Source: Balanoglossus misakiensis (lineage: Eukaryota > Hemichordata). Taken from it: DNA of 64,000 nt. The stretch covers positions 8,742,001 to 8,806,000 of the forward strand of contig CM082594.2 in NCBI GenBank assembly GCA_040954595.2. The letters are read 5' to 3'. Positions 25,501-49,600 of this stretch are shown piece by piece. Under the pieces are notes generated by a model, which had not been told where the DNA came from, did no database searches, and saw only the letters and a program-made list of their open reading frames with translations. Positions within the stretch are counted from its first letter, which is position 1; every line of letters begins with the position of its first letter. Made by a program: the position numbers and the translations under genes.

Positions 25501-26560
25501 TTTCATCGATTTTTGACAAAAACCATGGGTTATAGCTCAGGAAATCGTCCAAAAATGGCAATTTTTCGACTTCCCGGCATTTCAAAATTTCATCGATTTT
25601 TGACAAAAACCATGGGTTATAGCTCAGGAAATCGTCCAAAAATGACAATTTTTCGACTTCCCGGCATTTCAAAATTTCATCGATTTTTGACAAAAACCAT
25701 GGGTTATAGCTCAGGAAATCGTCCAAAAATGACAATTTTTCGACTTCCCGGCATTTCAAAATTTCATCGATTTTTGACAAAAACCATGGGTTATAGCTCA
25801 GGAAATCGTCCAAAAATGGCAATTTTTCGACTTCCCGGCATTTCAAAATTTCATCGATTTTTGACAAAAACCATGGGTTATAGCTCAGGAAATCGTCCAA
25901 AAATGGCAATTTTTCGACTTCCCGGCATTTCAAAATTTCATCGATTTTTGACAAAAACCATGGGTTATAGCTCAGGAAATCGTCCAAAAATGGCAATTTT
26001 TCGACTTCCCGGCATTTCAAAATTTCATCGATTTTTGACAAAAACCATGGGTTATAGCTCAGGAAATCGTCCAAAAATGGCAATTTTTCGACTTCCCGGC
26101 ATTTCAAAATTTCATCGATTTTTGACAAAAACCATGGGTTATAGCTCAGGAAATCGTCCAAAAATGGCAATTTTTCGACTTCCCGGCATTTCAAAATTTC
26201 ATCGATTTTTGACAAAAACCATGGGTTATAGCTCAGGAAATCGTCCAAAAATGACAATTTTTCGACTTCCCGGCATTTCAAAATTTCATCGATTTTTGAC
26301 AAAAACCATGGGTTATAGCTCAGGAAATCGTCCAAAAATGACAATTTTTCGACTTCCCGGCATTTCAAAATTTCATCGATTTTTGACAAAAACCATGGGT
26401 TATAGCTCAGGAAATCGTCCAAAAATGACAATTTTTCGACTTCCCGGCATTTCAAAATTTCATCGATTTTTGACAAAAACCATGGGTTATAGCTCAGGAA
26501 ATCGTCCAAAAATGGCAATTTTTCGACTTCCCGGCATTTCAAAATTTCATCGATTTTTGA
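22589..26560. repeat. Right-hand subfamily of the array (CGCCC and ATGGCA variants)
   Basis: From about 22589 to 23640 several units read AAATCGCCC instead of AAATCGTCC. From 23641 onwards blocks of units read ATGGCAAT instead of ATGACAAT, interleaved with standard units up to about 26513. Neither variant is seen left of 22.5 kb, so this part of the array has diversified separately. Confidence 0.85.
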
Positions 26561-26916
26561 CAAAAACCATGGGTTATAGCTCAGGAAATCGTCCAAAAAT
26601 GACAATTTTTCGACTTCCCGGCATTTCAAAATTTCATCGATTTTTGACAAAAACCATGGGTTATAGCTCAGGAAATCGTCCAAAAATGACAATTTTTCGA
26701 CTTCCCGGCATTTCAAAATTTCATCGATTTTTGACAAAAACCATGGGTTATAGCTCAGGAAATCGTCCAAAAATGACAATTTTTCGACTTCCCGGCATTT
26801 CAAAATTTCATCGATTTTTGACAAAAACCATGGGTTATAGCTCAGGAAATCGTCCAAAAATGACAATTTTTCGACTTCCCGGCATTTCAAAATTTCATCG
26901 ATTTTTGACAAAAAGC

Positions 26917-27150
26917 ATGAAAATCGTCAAAAATCGACAATTTTTCGACTTCGCGAATTTTCAAAATTTGGCCATTTTTTGAGAAAAAGCATGGGTTATA
27001 GCTCATGAAAATCGTCAAAAATCGACAATTTTTCGACTTTGATATTTTTTGACATTTTTCATGGGTTATAGCTCATGAAAATCATCAAAAATAACACTTT
27101 TTCGACTTTGCGAAATTTCAAAATTTCTTTATTTAAAAAAAAATCATGGG
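26917..27150. repeat. Right edge of the array: diverged units
   Basis: Two to three degenerate units repeat the CTTCGCGAATTTT/TTTGGCCATTTTTT variant seen at the left edge and then decay (GACTTTGATATTTTTTGAC, CATGGGTTCAGAAATGG). The shared edge variant supports a common ancestral unit. Confidence 0.85.
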
Positions 27151-27937
27151 TTCAGAAATGGTGACAAGGAGAAACCTGCAGATCTGTTAACTCCTTTTTT
27201 TTAAATTCCAATCAAATGACAAATGTAACTGATATGTGCAATATTTTTAGTCACAGAATATTTGTTTAATATTGTGATTATTTTATCATAAGGGGTTAAG
27301 ATAAACACAAAAAAGTGAGATATATACTGTAGTAAAAGTTTTATTTTCACTTTTTACAAGATTGCAACGATCCAACCGTGTGAGAAAAGTTAAAGCCAAT
27401 ATAAGGATACCAAAAAAGTCAATACACATTTAGATGAACTTGCCTATAGCTGATACCCCAATAAGGAAAGTCGTGTATAAACTAAATATTCCCCCATATC
27501 GATACAATATACTTGGTACGCAAAAAGATTATGAAACTGTCATCACCCCCATTATTTTGACTTCCCTGATAGCGTAAAATACGTCATAATACTTTCTAAC
27601 ACAATGAATAGCAGGTACATACTCTCCTGATACTCTGTGCATTCATCCGTTGCATATATTTTGTTCTTTATTGAACATGGCGTATCTTCTAGTAATATCC
27701 TTTTATAAAGACGGTAAAATTCGACAGAAGCCTCAGTAATTAACACCTTTATACTATCACTAATCAATATAACACACTTAGTGTTTTGTGGAATTGGCCT
27801 GTAATGATTTCAATTAGTTCTATGTACTCCTGACAGTTGTGTTTGGCCCGAAATTCCGCACTGGTCTGTTATTTCAGTTCTGAAGGTAAGCAAGAACAAT
27901 AATGCCAAAGTGATTTTTTTTTCGTGCGACCGGCCAA
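27151..27937 (-). other. PDE11 3' flank and probable 3' UTR
   Basis: This stretch lies between the array and the PDE11 stop codon. Two AATAAA hexamers occur on the minus strand, at 27672-27667 and 27345-27340, giving possible 3' UTRs of roughly 0.3 or 0.6 kb. No other gene is visible. Confidence 0.45.
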
Positions 27938-41978
<14,041 letters not shown>

Positions 41979-42560
41979 TGCAGAGACGAATGTATTATTA
42001 ACACTCACTGATAGCGAACTGCGGTGAGCAGAGACAATAAATCACATTTTCAGTCAATACGAATAGTTTCCCCATAAAAAAAGCTACACCGGTGATTCAG
42101 ACATCCTTAATGACGGTGATCTGACGTAAAAGTGCTCGCTCCGCATCGTATGCCCTGTTGACCGACGAAACCCCCGTATTTCACGTCGTTTTGACAGCAC
42201 AAAGCCCCGAAGCTAGTATCTACACACTCATCTGTTAAACACGCTCCATCACTGACGGTATTTCGTCACTGTAAATGCGTTGCGCACAGCCGGTGTCGAC
42301 GCACTCCTTTCACGTGTCCATCAAATACGCTGATGGCGTCGCGCAGTGTACAGCGGTCCGTTCAATGTATACTCACAATTGGGGGCGCAGAGTCCGCAGA
42401 ATCACTCCAGAAAGACTAATTTTACAAAACCGCGTGTTATCTTCTTGGGTTTCGCTTAGGCAGCATATGTAGGTCCTCGCTAGTGCCCCTATGGGTGAAC
42501 TCCTGATTGAAATGACGATAGTTGCGTATTGTTCACGATGAAATCGGCGAGTGCGTTCGC
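41979..42560 (-). promoter_or_regulatory. PDE11 5' UTR and promoter region
   Basis: The reading frame upstream of the PDE11 ATG closes with TGA at 42044-42042, so this is leader and promoter sequence. It is richer in CpG than the surrounding intergenic DNA. I find no clear TATA box at a defined distance, so the start site is unknown. Confidence 0.4.
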
Positions 42561-43529
42561 TCTCCTCGACTATAGTGCCGCTTGCAGGGATCAGCTACGG
42601 TCACCCGTCGATGTTTTCCCCTTCTCTTCTCCAATTACGCCGAAGAACACAGCGACTGCAACCGCTGCAAGAAAAGTGCACAGAAACCATTAGGTCAAAC
42701 TTTCTCCACAACATTGATCTAGTTATGTTACTTAAACATTCTGACATTCCGGTAAGTTATAATGACATACCCAGTGGAAAAGGAGAAACAAAATTGAACA
42801 CGTCGCTGTAAATGAACTCCTTTTTACGTCAGTGGTATGAAATTGCCGTTTTTGTTAAACAAGAACGTTCATTGCGACACATATACGATTTTTAGGACCG
42901 GATGTAGCTTTATGAAAAAAATGAATTACATGTACATGTAATAACATTCAGTCGCCGGCTGAACACACAAATTCAATGGTCGGTGAACGTTTCGACGTGC
43001 GTTGGATGTAAAACAATGTAAATAAATCCGTACAGCAAAAGTATTTCCATAAAAAATCCGAATGTCACAGCTGCGAGCGAAGTACGCAATCGCTGATTAC
43101 GGATCATTGAGCTCCGGCAATAAAGCTTTTAATGGATTTTCATTGGTCGGTAAAAACAAAAAACACCATAATTTTGTATATGGGAGTTTTAACCTTAATT
43201 TCTTTAAAGTGACGCAGATAGGTGGGCGGGGTCACTTTGCAAACTGCCGTTGACTCAACACCAACCTCAAATTTCAAAACGGAGACACGTTTTTCCACGC
43301 ATTATTCATGATCCGTAAATATCACTTCCGTTCATTTATATCATCCCCCATTTCACCTCTCGTAACCATGGACTCACTATGACGTAACTCAATGTTACAC
43401 AAAAAAAGCAAATGTCATCATGCACTTTGCGGGTTACAGTCAAAAAGCATCTTTACGTCTGTTTTCATAGACAGTGTTCAACAACGGTCCCCAAATACAA
43501 TAGACCATGTACATGGGTGACCACTTCTG
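42561..43529. other. Intergenic, upstream of PDE11
   Basis: There is no supported gene. An 18-bp perfect palindrome ATTACATGTACATGTAAT lies at 42925-42942. Confidence 0.5.
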
Positions 43530-43656
43530 CGAGATCACGGAATACATTTTCACTACGACGAAATGCTCTCACGAGATCATGCGAGCATGAGAGAGTATCT
43601 CGAGATTACGCGATACTTCTTCGCCGCCACGAGATACCATCTCGAGATACCGAGAC
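43530..43656. repeat. Degenerate CGAGAT-type repeat
   Basis: CGAGAT or its close variants recur at about 43530, 43572, 43601, 43630 and 43643, often followed by CACG, TACG or ACC, and mixed with TCTCGAGAT palindromes. It looks like a decayed short repeat family with partly symmetric units. Confidence 0.55.
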
Positions 43657-46600
43657 CAGGTTCTCATACACTTCAATATCGACTGAAAGTACAATCTATT
43701 CAAGTTTCCTCAATTATCTCCCTGAAAAGCAGATTATCTTGAATGCGGCATTGCAATCTGAATACCATCACATCTGCATCGGGTTGCCAGGGGATACCAA
43801 CTGACCAAGCTGAAAGTAATTATCTAGTGCATTTTAAAGTACACGTGGATGCTGATGGGTCCCACAATAAACACCTGTGGCGCTACAATCATGCAGTGAT
43901 TACCGGTAGACCGTGAAACCAATTATAGGGGACTTCCAGAGCATTCACCGCATGCAAGTTTCGTTGCTGTTATATACCTGTGTTAGCATCAATAACCTGT
44001 TTTATTGATCACGTGGTTTTTGAGATGATTGTCAAGTCACAGTCAATCATCAATGCTGCATATCACGCGTGTGAAGTGACGCAGCGAACATCGCGATGGA
44101 AAAAATTCTTCTTTTGATTCATCGTCTTAAGATAATGGTGTTGCCAGATGTTGCACGTATGAGTCGCAATCTGGGAAAATAATTGATTTTTTTATTCAAC
44201 GCAGAGGCTGAAGTAAACGTATGTGTTTGAAAATAGAGGTCGAAGGCAAAACGTATGGAAACTAATGTATGATATAAGACAATATCAGAATAATTTTTTT
44301 TACCAGAAACATATATAGTGTTCACATCAAAATCAATAGAGGGTGGTTCGAAGTCCCGATCCAACTATTTCTGTTGAGTTTATTCGTCATCATCATTATG
44401 TTCATTTATAAATATCGCAAGGGAAATCGATATGGACTTGTCTAGTTTATAGCGCCATTGTTTATTGCATAGTCGACTATAATCACCGTATCTGGGTTTC
44501 TAGGTACTCATCCTATTACACTCTTCGCCACTTTATAGTAATAGTATTCATAAATCGTCATTATGTTGACCGTTCTCTCCAATATATCTTAAATCTCAAT
44601 TTACGAATCGGTTATGGCAGGCGACCCTTGCCCACTGACTGCTTTTACAAATTCACATTGTAGTACCCGCTTCGTGGACACAACTGTTAACACAGAGGTG
44701 GCGGCCATTTTGAATTTCAAATTTGAATATGTGAGAGTTTTGCTCGTCATACAAGATTTTGCACTGGAGACCCCATTTAATCTAGGCGACTTTGACGACG
44801 AAGATAACACCTTGTTCTTCCTCTGTCTAATTTGATTACCGATATCTAGCAATGTTGTACGTCACACCTGTCACGATAACGTAAATCTGTTTCCGCTTTG
44901 TTACCACAGAGCGCATGCGCTTGTTAGTAATAGTGGGTCACTGAAAGGTCACGGAGGGCTTCGACGTAATGCTCGTGTTCTTTGATTCATCAGTGAAACG
45001 TCGATTGAAGCCCTCAGTTGCACGCACTTTGATTAAGTTAACCACATTCAGAAATACCTTTTACAACTCACAGTACGCTCGTTTAAGGGAAGCTTGTTTG
45101 CTTATTGCGTTGTCCCTCGTTTCCAAATCACTTTTGATTTGATTACAGTGATGGTTGAAATTGACGATCACGTGACACACGCTCCCTATTTCCCCCTCGG
45201 ATGACGTGTTTTGATAGGCAGTGTGTTTACCTGCGTTTTGAGTTTAACCTCTCGACCTTGGATGTCGGTGTGTAATGTCACTATAGAAACCCCGTAAAAG
45301 GTACTTCAACATACGGACGTAGGATGCACTACAACATACGGAGAGAGATTTGCTCGCGGCATCCACTGGTGTACGCTCACATCAGCGTGTATCAACGATA
45401 TGGATTGTAGTTAACCGATATTCCCGAAGTGTGAGCATGAACTTGAGACCTGATTTTTCATAGCCTAAGGATTCGCACAGCACTGTTAATGAAATTCTAG
45501 AAAAAAACAATCTTTTAACAGGATTGGTTTGTTCGTGTGTTTTTTTTTCTGCTCGGTGATGTTTCCTGTCATGACAGTGTTGTAAATTTAAGAGTTTGAG
45601 CCGCGGTCCTTTGAACTCAGATCTCAGGAATCAAAACGCATATTTCAGCTCACGGTACATCGAATCAAGGATTACGGGGTAATCTGTTTGTCAACCGGTT
45701 AAATCTCCAGTCCACGTAACATATCGAATTATTTTTCACCGCAACGTCATCAAAAACAGTCTCTCCAGAAACTTCTTGTGGAAAAAGCTATACAGGCAGT
45801 CTGGAACCGGAAAGCCAGAGAAGTTTTTAATGCGAGTTTCATACCAGGATTGCTGTTGCATGTCAGCCTCGCAAAATATCAGCCACGTCTTTTCTTGTTT
45901 GACAGACTGTCGCTGAGTGTTTGTTTTCGATGGCGCAATATTCGCATGACAGGAAATTGTCGACAAGTCTGTTAAAACCAGACAGAGCCCTAAGTCTTTC
46001 TGACAGCGTGGAATAAAATTTAACACACAATGACGCACATTTAGCACCATTCATGGACGATTTAGCTCATCTATACAGACATGATGGCATATTCTCCTGT
46101 CGTGACGTCATTGGCGAGGAGAGATTCTTCCTTGGCAGTGGTGAGACGCCCCGTCAGGTGTATTCCATAACTCTTCATTGGTTTCAACTGAGTTCGATCC
46201 TTCTAGTACAGATGAACGAATCCATACAATGCCACAATAACACAATTCAGTAGTTAATGTGAATGAGCATTTAAATGTTTAGTTGAAATTTTATACGCTA
46301 CAATTGACAACGTCGGCGAAGCTGCGTGGCCTTGAAAGGCAAGCCGACAGTCGATTCCAAGACCGCTGTTACTGCCCTAAAAATTCAAAAAGACTAGTTT
46401 GAAATGTCCATTAATTTAGTAATATCGGGTGGCTTCGATTTTTTCCGTACCGCGTCTCGTCTTTCACGCGTAGTTTCTTTTATGCGGCGTGCATAGCACA
46501 TCCTGCGAAGTTATCAAACTTTCATGTTTTCGGTTACCGTCAACCTAAGCTTTTATTCCAAACGCAACACACCTCAGCGAAAATGTCAGTTGAGTAAAGA

Positions 46601-49600
46601 GGCCGTCCTCAAACGCGCATTAATGTTTGCTGGCTTTACATCACCCACGTAGTCCAGGAACATCCTTCTAGTGTCTGCTGTTGCAAAAACACCCATTTCG
46701 CCTGAAGGTATAGATTTCACCGGTCACATACAGGGCGTAGCCTGGGTTACTTCGTTAGATTAACATTGTAGACAATGGATGGGAAAGCTACAAGTCATGC
46801 CATATGACGACTAATTGTAATAAGTAGGACACTTGCACATCTCTTTGCTAGCAACATCTGCCACCAAAAGTATACCACACATATTCCACAAAGTGACTGA
46901 ATTAGAAAGAGTGTCAATTTAAACATTCAATCCTAACCTAATTATATATGAATATGGCGCACCACACTTCCTAGATAATCGTGACAATTTAAACTTGCTC
47001 TATATAGCCTATAAGAGCTCAGCTACCAGTAGACTAATAGAATGGTATAATTCAATAGTGCGGTTCCACATACAAGGCTTTTTCCAACGATCATACGGCA
47101 CCGGCATAATGTTGGCAATTACTTACAGAAGACGGGACCTTTCCTACGGGCAACGATGGCAACAAATTGGGCCAATTGAAGCCAATTTCATGTGGAGTCC
47201 CGGCGGTACATTCACTGATCTGGATCGACCCGGGGTACAAAGTACAGTCTGATGAAATGGAAAAATAACACAGTCCAAATTTCAAATAGCGCGAGTAGAA
47301 ATAGAGCGTACACAAATCTAATTATAGTATCAAGTTTTCAATGTACGTCATGTTTTAGCTTTTTTGGTCACGTGTCTGAATTTTAACCTGGTGTCTGTAA
47401 AAAGTTATCGCATACAGAGAATTCGGACCGGCGTACATCCGGGATCCCTCGAGATGGATGAGTATACCTGGTTAAACTTTGAGTAAGCATATGACATTTC
47501 AAGCGATTTCCCTAAAATATTCAAAAGTTTGCAATGCAATACAACCGACTCTGTAAAATGATCCTTTGAAAATACATTATGTATAGTACCTTGCCCCGGA
47601 AAAGACGATCTTCCGAACATGTTTTGGAGCTTTTGATCTATAAAGTTCCTGATACGTGTCTGATGGTACATGCTTCGTGCATTAGGATAACACATTTCAG
47701 CTTAATAAGCTTGTGTTTTCCTTGATTACCATCAGACATATTCACCTGCACTGTATACATACACTACTTTGAACCCCCCCCCCCCCCACTTGTTTGTTAG
47801 ATAGTCCATCTACATCCACCGCAGGGCCAAGTCATGGATTGATACTCCCCACACATATAATTAGCTCGTTTACGCCACTCATACACTATACATAACCTTT
47901 AGAATGACGTCAAGTTGATCAAAATCTATTATCATTCTGGGATACGCTAATCTCACGACACAGAATTACCAGAAGCAATTCTATTCAAGTTCTATAATTT
48001 ACCACTGGCTCTTTCTCTGTTGAATTAATTGAACTTATCTTTCTCTCCGATTGTTAAAGCCCACTTTCTCGGAATTGGTTCGGACGCTTTATTATTTATG
48101 CCTAGTTTTTTTTCTTTATAAAATGGAATTTATTGTTGTCATCCAACGACAGTCGTCAAATACTTCACACACACATGTCTGATAACTCGAAGCAATCGAT
48201 AACACAGGGAGGTTTAGGGTGTGATTATAAACTATAATTGCAGGACACCAAAGTAGCAACAGAGAACATTCTGACTATGTGCGTTTGCATGATGATAAAC
48301 TGCAACCAAATAGCTTAGCAAGATATTAGCTGGACAGGGTTCTAACTCAGTAATTCCTAAAGATCAATTACGTATTAAGTATCCACAGAGGTCCGCATTC
48401 CTCGGGATTAACGGAAACTCCAATACTAAAACAAATGGGATAAAAATAGCGAGGTGTATCTGAGCACGGGAATTTCAAGTAGAAAATTCGACTTGTGGAA
48501 GTCAGAAATTTTGATTCCTTGTAGCTCTCTCAGTTTTACTCTGAGTGGCATCAGATCTAGGGAATGTGAATTGCCATTGGAATAATTATCTCCATAACAA
48601 GCCTGTATGACACACAACAATGCCGATTGATGAGCACGCTCCCTTTCCACTCCAGGGATCAAAATACAAGATTGGCTATCACCCGTGCTGAACTGTGATT
48701 AAGAGCTGCTCACGTTGCAAACTGTTGATTGTACGTCCTGGATTCGTGGCTGCCATATGACGCGAGGATGATCTTGCTCTGAATGACAAGTGTTATTGAT
48801 TCAAACGCGATCCACACAGACTGGGTTGTATTGTAATTTTTCACTGCATTGTGTGTTTCTGAAACCATGTACGAAAATACATATCATATCGTGAATTTTA
48901 CTTTCATGTTGTTGCGCTTTGCACAGTAAACACATTCACTGTTAGGGTTTTGCTAATGAATACGATCAAACTGTACACGCAGCAAAATACACGTATGCCG
49001 CTTCGTGTCCCACTGACCCTTTTTGATGATCATAATTTGCATATCACTTTTGGATAAATCATAATTCACTTATCAAAGGTCGATTGTATCAACGAAATAA
49101 CGTGAATCACACCCACCCATATTCCAGAATATGGGGCGCACAGACATACAGAAATCGGTAAAACCTCAGATCATCTAGAAGCTACAACGTCAATGGAGCA
49201 CATGCAAAACTCAAGGCCCACACAATCTTTAACAATATGCATCACAGATCAGCACATGAAATATTACAATTTTCCTTGAGGGTAATGAGGGGTTTCGTTG
49301 GATTTTCATGTGCATACATCTTTGATGCCGCAGAAGACTGCACCCCAGGGAATTCAAGTTATCCTTCGAAATTGCAGATGACTATCCCGAGGCGGAGATT
49401 TATGCTCGTACATGATGACGAGGCGTTCATGTTTCATATCTGTCGCTAGAAGCAGAGGTGTGTTTCTGATGGGCGACAACATCATAAATACTTGATTTGG
49501 CTTATCAACTGTCTTCAGATACATATTATATTCCATCAACTGAGTGCAGTATGAAACTTTGAGAGTGAATGACAACATTTACATGGAATCCTAGATCTAA

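Larger units (their letters stand above)
4594..26916. repeat. 87-bp tandem array (minisatellite/satellite), about 255 copies
   Basis: A unit beginning CATGGGTTATAGCTCAGGAA and containing CTTCCCGGCATTTCAAAA and TTTCATCGATTTTTGAC is repeated head to tail with a period of 87 bases. Each unit has one NcoI site (CCATGG), one ClaI site (ATCGAT) and four or five CpGs. Neighbouring copies are usually identical or differ at one or two positions. Recurrent variants are CCA/CCG before AAAATG, GCATTTC/GCATGTC, GACTTCCC/GACCTCCC and, towards the right, CGTCC/CGCCC and ATGACA/ATGGCA. One frame is open on each strand because 87 is divisible by three, but single-base indels break it repeatedly on the left and no frame is favoured by the variants. 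It is read here as a noncoding tandem repeat; true length is unknown because of the gap. Confidence 0.98.

Noticed and set aside
4594-26916. CRISPR array
   Set aside because: There are no unique spacers; the whole 87-bp unit repeats, and the surrounding genes are animal genes with introns.
4594-26916. Pol III promoters in every unit (TAGCTCAG as A box, TTCGACTTCC as B box)
   Set aside because: The B-box match is poor, the spacing is shorter than usual, and a run of five T, a Pol III terminator, lies between the two motifs.
4567-26982. Giant repeat proteins encoded by the 87-bp array on either strand
   Set aside because: Both strands are open at once only because 87 is a multiple of three. 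Single-base indels break the frame about 30 times on the left, changes are silent in one frame and not in the other without preference, and no start or splice context is shared with a unique exon.
43412-43804. 130-codon open frame on the plus strand
   Set aside because: It overlaps the CGAGAT repeat, has no domain or homology I recognise and no splice or promoter support.
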